DNA from: Clostridia bacterium
GTDB lineage: Bacteria > Bacillota > Clostridia > Oscillospirales > CAG-272
Assembly (NCBI GenBank): GCA_017412045.1
Contig: JAFQOX010000122.1
Coordinates: 1 to 57,118, forward strand
Direction of reading: 5' to 3'
Length of the DNA stretch: 57,118 nt
Position 1 is the stretch's first letter; each line of letters opens with the position of its first letter. The notes beneath the pieces were generated by a model that was given only the letters and a program-made list of their open reading frames with translations, made no database searches and had not been told where the DNA came from. Of the stretch, positions 14,868 through 23,365 are shown one piece after another. The translations under genes and the position numbers were made by a program.

Positions 14868-16289
14868 ATGAGAAAGTTTGATACCAAAGTTCAACACTTG
14901 AAATACAAGGTACTCCGCGAGGTCGCAAGATGCGCATGGAACGACACTTTGCTCGAAAAGGTTCTGGACATTCCCCAGATGATCGTTCCCGGAAAGGTTC
15001 CGACCATGCGTTGCTGCGTTTACAAAGAAAGAGCGATCCTCGGCGAACGCGTCAAAATGGTCATGGGCGGCGATAAAGATAATCCCAACGTCATCCAGGT
15101 CATCGACATCGCCTGCGACGAATGCCCCTCCGCAGGATACGAGGTTACCGACTCCTGCCGCGGCTGTCTCGCTCACAGATGCGAGGACGTATGTAAGAGA
15201 GGCGCGATCTCCTTCGACCACAATCACGTCGCACACATCGACAAATCCAAATGCGTGGAATGCGGTCAGTGCGCAAAGGTATGCCCCTTTGCCGCAATCG
15301 TAAACCGCAAGCGTCCCTGCCAGAACGCTTGTAAGGTAAAGGCGATCTACATCAACGAGGATAACGCCGCTGCGATCGACAACAGCAAATGCATCTCCTG
15401 CGGCGCTTGCGTTTACCAGTGTCCCTTCGGTGCGATCACGGATAAATCCTACATCCTCGATGCCATCGACATCATCAAGAAGAGCGAAAACAATACCAAA
15501 TATAAGGTATACGCGATCGTAGCTCCCTCCATTTCCAGCCAGTTCACCTACGCAAAGCTCGGTCAGGTCATCAAGGGTCTGAAGGAGCTTGGCTTCTATA
15601 CCGTTATCGAAGCGGCGCTCGGCGCAGATATGGTCGCGCAGGCGGAATCCAAGGAGCTTGCTGAAAAAGGCTTCCTGACCAGCTCCTGCTGCCCCGCGTT
15701 CGTACAGTACATCAAGAGCGCGTTCCCCAAGCTTCTGCCTCTCGTATCCCACAATCCTTCCCCGATGGTAGCGCTTGCGCAGTACCTGAAGTCCACCGAC
15801 GAGACCGCAAAGGTCGTATTCATCGGACCGTGCACCGCAAAGAAAGCAGAAGCACAGCTTGGACACGCGAAGCCCTACGTGGACGTCGTTCTTACGTTTG
15901 AAGAATTGCAGGCGCTCTACGACAGCAAGGACGTTGACATCACCACGCTCGGCGAGGACGTACTTGACAACGCTTCCTACTTCGGCAGAATCTTCGCTCG
16001 CTCCGGCGGTCTTTGCGATGCCGTTGCGCAGAGCCTGAAGGAACAGAACATCGACTTCAAGGTCAACCCCGCAATTTGCGACGGTATTGAAGAATGCCGC
16101 ATGGCATTGCTCAAGAAGAGCAAGAACGCGCTCCCCAACAATTTCATCGAAGGTATGGCGTGCGTTGGCGGCTGTATCGGCGGTGCAGGCTGTCTGACAC
16201 ACGGCGAAAAGAACAAGAAGCAGGTTGACGAATACGGCAGAGAAGCCTTGGAAAAGACCATCACCGATGCCGTTTCCGTTCTCAAATAA
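14868..16289 (+). CDS. [FeFe] hydrogenase, group-B-like
   Basis: A 473-residue protein. The N-terminal region carries an unusual cysteine cluster (CDECP, CRGC, CEDVC), then two ferredoxin motifs (C129/132/135/139 and C175/178/181/185). The H-cluster domain is complete: TSSCCPAF with C274/C275, FIGPCTAKKAE with C322, and EGMACVGGCIGG with C432/C436. Unlike the upstream sensory paralogue it keeps the proline of L1 and a normal L3, so it should be catalytic: 2 H+ plus reduced ferredoxin to H2 or the reverse. It starts 13 bases after the phosphatase gene, behind AAGGAG. Confidence 0.9.
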   Translation: MRKFDTKVQHLKYKVLREVARCAWNDTLLEKVLDIPQMIVPGKVPTMRCCVYKERAILGERVKMVMGGDKDNPNVIQVIDIACDECPSAGYEVTDSCRGCLAHRCEDVCKRGAISFDHNHVAHIDKSKCVECGQCAKVCPFAAIVNRKRPCQNACKVKAIYINEDNAAAIDNSKCISCGACVYQCPFGAITDKSYILDAIDIIKKSENNTKYKVYAIVAPSISSQFTYAKLGQVIKGLKELGFYTVIEAALGADMVAQAESKELAEKGFLTSSCCPAFVQYIKSAFPKLLPLVSHNPSPMVALAQYLKSTDETAKVVFIGPCTAKKAEAQLGHAKPYVDVVLTFEELQALYDSKDVDITTLGEDVLDNASYFGRIFARSGGLCDAVAQSLKEQNIDFKVNPAICDGIEECRMALLKKSKNALPNNFIEGMACVGGCIGGAGCLTHGEKNKKQVDEYGREALEKTITDAVSVLK

Positions 16290-16330
16290 TCTACTATTAA
16301 TAAAAATACCACTTTAGAAAGAGGTTCCTC

Positions 16331-17272
16331 ATGAACAAAATCACAGTAATCGGTACCGGTAGTGTAGGTTCCACCATCGCGTACACTTTGACGGTTATGG
16401 GTCTCGCTTCCGAAATCGTCATGATCGACATCAACCAGGAAAAATCTCTCGGCGAGGCGCTGGACATCAGACAGGGTGTACCCTTCTGCAATCCCGCAAA
16501 CGTTTACGCGGGTTCTTACGCTGATGCAAAGGATTCCAATATCGTCATTATTACCTCCGGCGTGGCAAGAAAGCCCGGTCAGTCCCGTCTGGACCTTGCG
16601 CAGACCAACGTCAATATTCTGAAGGCTGTTGCAAAAGAAATCGTGAAATACGCGCCCGATGCAACCTACATCATCGTAAGTAACCCCGTAGATATTCTTA
16701 CTTACGTATTCCATAAGGTTTCCGGTATTCCGGAATCCCGCATCATCGGTTCCGGTACGATTCTCGATACTGCGCGTCTCCGTTCCCGTATTTCCGAATA
16801 TTACAACGTAAACCAGAAGAACGTTCACGCATACGTTCTCGGCGAACACGGCGACTCTTCTTTCGTTCCGTGGTCCATTGCAAACATCTCCAACGTTCCG
16901 ATTGAACAGTACAAGAGCGCTGTCGTAAGCACCCAGCTTCTCCCCGAATTCGACCGCGAAGAGGTTGAAAACTATATGCGTAAATCCGGCGGCCGCGTCA
17001 TTCAGCGTAAGGGCGCAACCTTCTACGCGGTTTCCATGTCCGTTTGCCACATCTGCAAATGTCTGATCAGCGGCATTGATACCACCATGACCGTATCTAC
17101 CATGATGCACGGCGAATACGGCATTGACGACGTTTGTCTGAGCGTGCTCAACATCGTCGGCGAAAAGGGCGTCAGCACGAAGGTTCTTTTGCCCCTCAAC
17201 GATGAGGAAATCAAGGCTTTGCAGCACAGCGCAAACTGCCTGAAAGAAATCATCAACAATATTGAAATCTAA
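16331..17272 (+). CDS. mdh: LDH-fold malate dehydrogenase
   Basis: A 313-residue NAD-dependent 2-hydroxyacid dehydrogenase: Rossmann motif GTGSVGSTIA with D34 for NAD, catalytic H173 in GEHGDSS, D146 and R149 in LDTARLR, and R86. Overall it looks like L-lactate dehydrogenase, but the substrate-specificity position just before KPG (position 102 in LDH numbering, Gln in lactate enzymes) is Arg (R80 in VARKPG), the residue that confers oxaloacetate/malate specificity. Together with fumarase directly downstream this argues for oxaloacetate reduction. AGAAAGAGG precedes the ATG. Confidence 0.85.
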   Translation: MNKITVIGTGSVGSTIAYTLTVMGLASEIVMIDINQEKSLGEALDIRQGVPFCNPANVYAGSYADAKDSNIVIITSGVARKPGQSRLDLAQTNVNILKAVAKEIVKYAPDATYIIVSNPVDILTYVFHKVSGIPESRIIGSGTILDTARLRSRISEYYNVNQKNVHAYVLGEHGDSSFVPWSIANISNVPIEQYKSAVVSTQLLPEFDREEVENYMRKSGGRVIQRKGATFYAVSMSVCHICKCLISGIDTTMTVSTMMHGEYGIDDVCLSVLNIVGEKGVSTKVLLPLNDEEIKALQHSANCLKEIINNIEI

Positions 17273-17292
17273 AAGAAAGGATGTTATGCAAA

Positions 17293-18669
17293 ATGGAATA
17301 CCGCATTGAACATGACTCCATGGGCGAAATGAAGGTTCCCGCAGACCGTCTTTGGGCTGCCCAGACACAGAGAAGCCACGAGAATTTTGAGATCGGCGTC
17401 GGCATCGAAACCATGCCTGCCGAAATCGTTCACGCTTTCGGTATTTTGAAGAAAGCCGCTTCCATCGCCAACAATATCGTCCGCCCCGAAAAAATGACCG
17501 ATGAAAAGAAAGCCGCCATTTCCGCCGCTTGCGACGAGGTCATGGCAGGCAAGCTCAACGATCATTTCCCGCTCGTCGTATGGCAGACCGGCTCCGGTAC
17601 CCAGTCCAACATGAACGCGAACGAGGTCATCGCCAACAGAGGCAACCAGATCCTCGGCAAAAAGCTTCTCCACCCCAACGACGACGTCAACATGAGCCAG
17701 TCCTCCAACGACACCTTCCCCACGGCAATGCACATCGCCGCCGTTATCGCGCTGGAAAACAAGCTGCTTCCCGCCGTAGAGGAATTGGTTGCAACCTTCA
17801 AGAGACTCGAAGCTGAAAACGAAGGCATCGTAAAGAGCGGCAGAACCCACCTCCAGGATGCAACGCCCATCAAGTTCAGCCAGGAAATCAGCGGTTGGCG
17901 CTCCAGCCTTGAAAAGGACATCGAGCTCATCCGCCGCTCCGTAGAGCCCCTTTACGAGCTGGCGCTCGGCGGCACCGCCGTCGGTACGGGTCTGAACGCC
18001 CCCAAGGGCTTCGACACCGCCGTAGCGGCAGAGGTAGCCAAGATCACGGGCAAGCCCTTCGTGACCGCGGCTAACAAATTCCACTCCCTCACCTCCAAGG
18101 ACGAGCTCGTATTCGCGCACGGCGCGATCAAGGCGCTCGCTTGCGATATGATGAAGATCGCCAACGACATCCGCTGGCTCGCTTCCGGTCCCCGCGACGG
18201 TCTGGGCGAAATCTTTATTCCCGAAAATGAGCCCGGCTCCTCCATCATGCCCGGTAAGGTAAACCCCACGCAGTGCGAAGCCGTTACCATGGTTGCCGTT
18301 CAGGTCATGGGTAACGACGTTGCCGTCAGCATGGCGGCTTCCCAGGGTAACTTCGAGCTCAACGTATTCATGCCCGTTTGCGCATACAACTTCCTCCAGT
18401 CCGCAAGACTTCTTGCCGAAGCGATCGTATCCTTCAACAAGAACTGCGCTGTCGGCATCAAGGCAAACAAAGAGAAGATGCACCACAACCTGCACAACTC
18501 TCTCATGCTCGTTACGGCTCTGAACCCCTATATCGGCTACGAAAACGCCGCTAAAACCGCGAAAAAGGCTTTCAAGGACAATATTTCTCTCAAGGAAGCT
18601 TGCGTAGAACTCGGTTTCCTGACCGCAGAAAAATTTGACGAAGTATTCCATCCGGAAGAAATGGCATAA
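17293..18669 (+). CDS. fumC: Class II fumarate hydratase
   Basis: A 458-residue enzyme interconverting malate and fumarate, with no iron-sulfur cluster. Family signatures: TGSGTQSNMNANEV, SQSSNDTFPTAMH, GRTHLQDATP with the catalytic His region, and GSSIMPGKVNPTQCE with the mobile-loop serine. An ATG at 17281 touches the Shine-Dalgarno sequence AAAGG, so the ATG at 17293 (MEYRIEHD) is used. It lies 20 bases after the malate dehydrogenase. In context it should run toward fumarate to feed the reductase encoded downstream. Confidence 0.95.
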   Translation: MEYRIEHDSMGEMKVPADRLWAAQTQRSHENFEIGVGIETMPAEIVHAFGILKKAASIANNIVRPEKMTDEKKAAISAACDEVMAGKLNDHFPLVVWQTGSGTQSNMNANEVIANRGNQILGKKLLHPNDDVNMSQSSNDTFPTAMHIAAVIALENKLLPAVEELVATFKRLEAENEGIVKSGRTHLQDATPIKFSQEISGWRSSLEKDIELIRRSVEPLYELALGGTAVGTGLNAPKGFDTAVAAEVAKITGKPFVTAANKFHSLTSKDELVFAHGAIKALACDMMKIANDIRWLASGPRDGLGEIFIPENEPGSSIMPGKVNPTQCEAVTMVAVQVMGNDVAVSMAASQGNFELNVFMPVCAYNFLQSARLLAEAIVSFNKNCAVGIKANKEKMHHNLHNSLMLVTALNPYIGYENAAKTAKKAFKDNISLKEACVELGFLTAEKFDEVFHPEEMA

Positions 18670-18680
18670 AACGCAGGTAA

Positions 18681-18736
18681 ATCCGAAAGAAACCTTTCGG
18701 ATCGGAGGTTTTGCGGTTCTCCCGCGGGGACCGCAA
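18681..18736 (+). promoter_or_regulatory. Two stem-loops between fumC and hdrB
   Basis: ATCCGAAAG/CTTTCGGAT (18681-18702) and TTGCGGTTC/GGACCGCAA (18711-18736). Neither is followed by a T-run, so they are unlikely to terminate fully. They may stabilise or process the mRNA and set different levels for the front and back halves of the operon. No strong promoter is seen after them. Confidence 0.5.
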
Positions 18737-18772
18737 AGCCCCATAAACTTTTAGAAAGGAACGGTCACAATA

Positions 18773-19564
18773 ATGAAAGTTAGTTATTTCCCCGGGTGCA
18801 CCCTGAAAAACAAGGCAAAAGACCTGGATGCTTACGCATACAAGTCTGCCGCGGCTCTGGGCGTTACCCTGGAAGAAATTGAAAACTGGCAATGCTGCGG
18901 CGGCGTTTTCACCACCGCAAGAGACGAGGTTGCCACAAAACTTTCCTCTGTACGCGCGCTGAAGGAAGCCGCTGATAAAGATCAGCCGCTGATCACGGTA
19001 TGCTCGGCTTGTCATAACGTCATCAAGCAAACCAATCACGCCATGCAGACCGACAAAGAGTTTGCAAACAAGGTCAACAGATACATGGCTTGCGAAAAAA
19101 GCTATGCCGGCGAAGCGCAGGTATACCATTACCTCGAAATGCTCCGCGATCTGGTAGGCTTCGACACGATCAAGGCAAAAGTCACGAACGCCCTGAAGGG
19201 AAAGAAGATCGCCGCTTATTACGGCTGTCTGCTTCTCCGTCCCAACCGCGTTATGCAGATGGACGATCCCGAAAATCCCACCATCATGGAGGATTTCATC
19301 AAGGCAATCGGCGCCACCCCCGTCGTCTATGCGAAGAGAAACGAATGCTGCGGCGCTTACATCGCCATGGAAAGCCCCGCGCTCGCTGAAAAGAGCAGCA
19401 ACGCCATCGTTCAGAACGCAAAGGCGGCAGGCGCTGAAATGATCATCACGGCATGCCCGCTTTGCCGTTACAACCTGATCAAAAACGGCGCGGATATCCC
19501 CGTCGTATACTTCACCGAGTTGTTGGCTGAAGCTTTGGGAGTAAAGGAGGATACAAATGAATAA
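18773..19564 (+). CDS. hdrB: HdrB-like heterodisulfide reductase subunit
   Basis: A 263-residue protein with two CCG domains. The first has C9, C41, C42, C77 and C80, exactly the HdrB pattern; the second has YYGC, NECCGAY and CPLC. In HdrB these bind two non-cubane [4Fe-4S] clusters that perform two-electron chemistry on a disulfide. Here no methanogen heterodisulfide exists, so the partner may be a thiol/disulfide carrier or the fumarate reductase itself. It heads the second half of the operon and overlaps hdrC by 8 bases. Confidence 0.92.
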   Translation: MKVSYFPGCTLKNKAKDLDAYAYKSAAALGVTLEEIENWQCCGGVFTTARDEVATKLSSVRALKEAADKDQPLITVCSACHNVIKQTNHAMQTDKEFANKVNRYMACEKSYAGEAQVYHYLEMLRDLVGFDTIKAKVTNALKGKKIAAYYGCLLLRPNRVMQMDDPENPTIMEDFIKAIGATPVVYAKRNECCGAYIAMESPALAEKSSNAIVQNAKAAGAEMIITACPLCRYNLIKNGADIPVVYFTELLAEALGVKEDTNE

Positions 19565-19943
19565 TCAGAATCTGAAGGAAGAAATTCTGCGCATGAGCGG
19601 CGTTCATCCCGAAAAATGTATGCGTTGCGGCAAATGCTCCGGCACCTGCCCCGCTTACAGCGAGATGGAATACCATCCTCACCAGTTCGTCAGCATGGTG
19701 GACAACGGCGAGATCGAACCGCTTCTGAACTCGGAATCCTTGTATAAATGCTTGTCCTGCTTCGCTTGCATCGAAAGATGCCCCAGAGGCGTTGAGCCCG
19801 CGAAGCTCGTAGAAGCGATCCGTTTGATCGCCATTCGCAGACAGGGTGCAAACCACATGACCGCGAACGACGTTCCCGCTTTGTTGGATGCAGACATTCC
19901 TCAGCAGGCAATCGTCAGCGCATTCAGAAAATACAGTAAATAA
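19557..19943 (+). CDS. hdrC: HdrC-like ferredoxin subunit
   Basis: A 128-residue protein with two [4Fe-4S] motifs, CMRCGKCSGTCP and CLSCFACIERCP, and the HdrC spacing and C-terminal helical tail. It should relay electrons from HdrA to HdrB. Its ATG lies inside the last codons of hdrB behind AAAGGAGG, and hdrA follows after 19 bases. Confidence 0.92.
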   Translation: MNNQNLKEEILRMSGVHPEKCMRCGKCSGTCPAYSEMEYHPHQFVSMVDNGEIEPLLNSESLYKCLSCFACIERCPRGVEPAKLVEAIRLIAIRRQGANHMTANDVPALLDADIPQQAIVSAFRKYSK

Positions 19944-19962
19944 ATAGGGAGGAAAAGACAAA

Positions 19963-21957
19963 ATGCAAAGAGTTGGTGTTTTTGTCTGTTGGTGTGGTAG
20001 TAATATCGCGGGCACCGTTGACGTGCAGGCGGTATCCGATGCCCTGAAAAACGAACCCGGTGTCGTTTTTTCCACCAATTATCAGTATATGTGTTCTCAG
20101 GCAGGACAGGATATCATCAAAAACGCGATCGCCGAGTATAAATTGACCGGTATCGTCGTTTGCTCCTGCTCCCCCAGAATGCACGAAGCAACATTCCGCA
20201 AGACCGCGGCGGCTGCGGGCCTCAACCCCTACATGGTCGAGATCGCAAACATCCGCGAGCAGTGCTCCTGGGTACATAAGGACATCCTGACCGGTACCGA
20301 AAAAGCGATCATCCTCGGTAAGGCAGCCGTTGCCAAGGTAAACCTCAACGCGCCTCTCACCCCTGGTGAAACTCCCGTAACCAAGCGCGCGCTGGTTATC
20401 GGCGGCGGTATCGCCGGCATCCAGACCGCTCTGGATATCGCCGATGCAGGCTTCCCCGTTGACATCGTGGAAAAGAATCCTACGATCGGCGGTAAGATGG
20501 CTCAGCTCGACAAAACGTTCCCCACCCTCGACTGCGCGGCTTGTATCCTCACGCCTAAGATGGTTGACGTTGCGCAGAACGAAAATATCCGCATCTTCTC
20601 CTTCAGCGAGGTTGCAAAGATCAAGGGCTTCGTCGGTAACTTTGACGTAACGATCAAGAAAAAAGCGCGTTACGTAAAAGAAGAGCTCTGCACGGGTTGC
20701 GGCGCTTGTACCGAAAAATGCCCCATGAAGAAGGTTCCCAACGAGTTCAACCTCGGCATGGATACCAGAAGCGCAATCTATATTCCCTTTGCGCAGGCAG
20801 TTCCGAAGGTTGCAAGAATCGATCCCGATGCTTGTAATATGCTCAAAAAGGGCAAATGCGGTATCTGCTCCAAGGTTTGTGCCGCAGGCGCAATCGACTA
20901 CACGCAGAAGGATCAGTATATCGAAGAAAAATACGGTGCGATCGTCGTTGCTACGGGCTTCAATCCCATCAGCATGGATAAATTCGACGAATTCGCATAC
21001 AGCCAGTCCAAGGACGTTATCACTTCTCTTGAATTCGAACGTCTGACCAACGCCGCAGGTCCTACCGCGGGTAAGCTCCTCCGTCCCTCCGACCACAAGC
21101 ATCCGCATACCATCGTATTCGTACAGTGCGTCGGCTCCCGTTGCGATTCCTGCGCGGAAAAGGGCAAGGAATACTGCTCCAAGATCTGCTGTATGTATAC
21201 GGCTAAGCACGCTATGCTTACCAGAGATAAATATCCGGATACCGAGGTCTACGTTTTCTACATCGACGTCAGAACGCCCGGTAAGAACTTTGATGAATTC
21301 TACCGCCGCGCAGTTGAAGAATACGGCGTAAAATACATCAAGGGCATGGTCGGCAAGGTTACACCCGAAGGCGACAAGCTCAAGGTTCAGGCTTCCGACC
21401 TCCTCGCAAACAGACAGCTCCAGATCGATGCCGACCTCGTCGTTCTCGCGGCAGCGATCGAACCCGATAAATCCGCTCGTCCCTTGGCTACGATGCTGAC
21501 GGCAAGCATGGATACCAACGACTTCTTCACGGAAGCGCATCCCAAGCTCAGACCCGTGGAAAGCCCCACCGCAGGCGTATTCCTTTCCGGCGCGTGCCAG
21601 GGTCCCAAGGATATTCCCGAGACCGTATCCCAGGCGGGCGCGGCTGCTTCCAAGGTTATCGGCTTGCTCGCAAAAGACAAGCTGACCGGCAACCCCTGCG
21701 TCGCTCATTCCGACGAAATGATGTGTAACGGCTGCTCCACCTGTGAAAGAGTATGTCCTTACGGCGCTATCACATATGAAGATAAAGAATTCCGTATGCC
21801 CGACAGAACCACCAAGATCAGAAGAGTCGCTTCTGTCAATCCCGCGGTTTGCCAGGGTTGCGGTGCTTGTACGGTTGCTTGTCCTTCCGGCGCAATGGAT
21901 CTGAAGGGCTTCGCGAGCGCACAGATTATGGCGGAGGTAGATGCAATATGCAAATGA
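19963..21957 (+). CDS. hdrA: HdrA-like electron-bifurcating flavoprotein
   Basis: A 664-residue protein with an N-terminal CWCG region, an FAD Rossmann motif (VIGGGIAGIQTALD), the HdrA-specific cysteine cluster around LDCAACILTPKM, an inserted ferredoxin pair (CTGCGACTEKCP, CGICSKVC) and two C-terminal [4Fe-4S] motifs (CNGCSTCERVCP, CQGCGACTVACP). In known complexes this FAD splits electron pairs: one to a high-potential acceptor through HdrBC, one to ferredoxin. It overlaps the MvhD-like gene by 10 bases. No TTA, CTA or TCA codon occurs in the gene (the codon-aligned opposite strand stays open), a sign of strong expression. Confidence 0.93.
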   Translation: MQRVGVFVCWCGSNIAGTVDVQAVSDALKNEPGVVFSTNYQYMCSQAGQDIIKNAIAEYKLTGIVVCSCSPRMHEATFRKTAAAAGLNPYMVEIANIREQCSWVHKDILTGTEKAIILGKAAVAKVNLNAPLTPGETPVTKRALVIGGGIAGIQTALDIADAGFPVDIVEKNPTIGGKMAQLDKTFPTLDCAACILTPKMVDVAQNENIRIFSFSEVAKIKGFVGNFDVTIKKKARYVKEELCTGCGACTEKCPMKKVPNEFNLGMDTRSAIYIPFAQAVPKVARIDPDACNMLKKGKCGICSKVCAAGAIDYTQKDQYIEEKYGAIVVATGFNPISMDKFDEFAYSQSKDVITSLEFERLTNAAGPTAGKLLRPSDHKHPHTIVFVQCVGSRCDSCAEKGKEYCSKICCMYTAKHAMLTRDKYPDTEVYVFYIDVRTPGKNFDEFYRRAVEEYGVKYIKGMVGKVTPEGDKLKVQASDLLANRQLQIDADLVVLAAAIEPDKSARPLATMLTASMDTNDFFTEAHPKLRPVESPTAGVFLSGACQGPKDIPETVSQAGAAASKVIGLLAKDKLTGNPCVAHSDEMMCNGCSTCERVCPYGAITYEDKEFRMPDRTTKIRRVASVNPAVCQGCGACTVACPSGAMDLKGFASAQIMAEVDAICK

Positions 21958-22382
21958 AAGAATATAAACCCTTGATCGTTGCATTCTGTTGCAACTGGTG
22001 TTCCTACGCAGGCGCTGACCTTGCGGGAAACAACCGTCTGAACTATCCTGCGGACGTTAAGATCATCCGCGTTCCCTGCTCCTGCCGCGTCAATCCGATG
22101 TTCGTATTGCGCGCGTTCCAGAGAGGCGCTGACGGCGTCATCATCTGCGGATGCCACCCCGGCGACTGCCACTATACTTCCGGTAACTATTATACCCGCC
22201 GCCGTATGGCTGCTCTGTTCTCCATGCTCGACTACCTCGGCATCGAAAAGGAACGTACCCGCGTGGAATGGGTTTCCGCAGCAGAAGGCGCAAAATTTGC
22301 CGCAACAATGAATGATTTTGCAGAAAAAGTAGCGGCTCTTGGTGAAAACAAGAGATTGGAGGACTTGAGATGCAAACAATAA
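21948..22382 (+). CDS. flxD: MvhD/FlxD-like [2Fe-2S] subunit
   Basis: A 144-residue protein of the methyl-viologen-reducing hydrogenase delta family: CCNWCSYAGADLAG, VPCSCRVNPMFVLRAFQRGADGV and CGCHPGDCHY. It binds a [2Fe-2S] cluster and links the electron-input module to HdrA. The ATG at 21948 lies inside hdrA, behind GGAGG; the next gene starts 13 bases before its stop, so translation is coupled on both sides. Confidence 0.92.
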   Translation: MQMKEYKPLIVAFCCNWCSYAGADLAGNNRLNYPADVKIIRVPCSCRVNPMFVLRAFQRGADGVIICGCHPGDCHYTSGNYYTRRRMAALFSMLDYLGIEKERTRVEWVSAAEGAKFAATMNDFAEKVAALGENKRLEDLRCKQ

Positions 22383-23365
22383 CTCGCGACCAACTGATTG
22401 AAAAAGCAGTTTCTCTGCTCGCAGACGGAACTGTATCCTGCGTGCTCGGATGGCAGAAGGGTGAATTCGATTACGACGTTACCCCCGTCCTTTTCAAAAA
22501 CGCAGACGAATTGAAAGCAAACTTCGTATGGAACGATTTCTGCGGAGCAAACTTCTCCAAATATCTCGTTACCAAGGCTGAAAAGGCAACGGGCAAGGTT
22601 CTCGTTTTCCTGAAGCCCTGTGATACCTACAGCTTCAACCAGCTTCTCACCGAGCACCGCTTCAACCGTGAAAAGGTTTACGCGGTCGGCATTCCCTGCG
22701 AAGGCATGGTTGACGTCGCAAAGGTAAAAGCCATCTGCGGTGACGGTATCGTTTCCATTGATTGCGGCGAAAAGCTCTCCGTCACCACCCTTTACGGTGA
22801 CGAGCCCACCGTGATCGATGCCAAGGACGTTCTCGCTGAACGCTGCATCAACTGCAAGAGCAAAAAGCACGTCGCATACGACGAGCTGCTCGGTGAAGAA
22901 GGCGAAGTCATCGCCTCCGACCGCTTCGACGAGGTTGCCAAGCTCGAGGCTATGACCCCCGACGAAAGATTCGCTTTCTGGCAGGGCGAGCTCTCTCGCT
23001 GCATCCGTTGCAATGCTTGCCGTGACGCTTGTCCCGCTTGCACCTGCGAAAAATGCGTATTTGACAACCCGAAATCCGGCGTTGAAAATAAATCTCCCGC
23101 GAACAGCTTCGAAGAGAAGATGTTCCACATCATCAGAGCGTTCCACGTTGCGGGCCGTTGCACCGACTGCGGCGAATGCTCCAGAGTATGCCCCCAGAAT
23201 ATCCCTCTCCACCTTCTCAACCGTAAGTTCATCAAGGACATCAACTGCTTCTACGGTGAATATCAGGCGGGCGCTGAGGTTGGCTCCAGAGCGCCTCTCG
23301 TAGACTACACGACAGACGACCTTGAACCCGGTGAAGTTTTCGACAGGAGGGATAACAATGCGTAA
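22370..23365 (+). CDS. flxC: FlxC-like iron-sulfur protein
   Basis: A 331-residue protein. Its N-terminal half (LGWQKGEFDYDVTPV, VFLKPCDTYSFNQLL) resembles the FrhB/FdhB-like domain of F420- or NADH-linked proteins, with CINCKSKKH in the middle. The C-terminal part has two ferredoxin motifs: CIRCNACRDACPACTC and CTDCGECSRVCP. By position and domain content it corresponds to the FlxC-type subunit of Flx-Hdr complexes. Letter assignment follows gene order and could be exchanged with the next gene. Confidence 0.8.
   Translation: MQTITRDQLIEKAVSLLADGTVSCVLGWQKGEFDYDVTPVLFKNADELKANFVWNDFCGANFSKYLVTKAEKATGKVLVFLKPCDTYSFNQLLTEHRFNREKVYAVGIPCEGMVDVAKVKAICGDGIVSIDCGEKLSVTTLYGDEPTVIDAKDVLAERCINCKSKKHVAYDELLGEEGEVIASDRFDEVAKLEAMTPDERFAFWQGELSRCIRCNACRDACPACTCEKCVFDNPKSGVENKSPANSFEEKMFHIIRAFHVAGRCTDCGECSRVCPQNIPLHLLNRKFIKDINCFYGEYQAGAEVGSRAPLVDYTTDDLEPGEVFDRRDNNA

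Noticed and set aside
16331..17272. Annotation as L-lactate dehydrogenase
   Set aside because: The overall fold fits, but the specificity residue is Arg and the neighbours are fumarase and fumarate reductase.
19924..21984. A 686-codon open frame on the minus strand over hdrA
   Set aside because: It is the codon-aligned antisense of hdrA, open because that gene avoids TTA, CTA and TCA; its translation has no known motif and hdrA is unmistakable.
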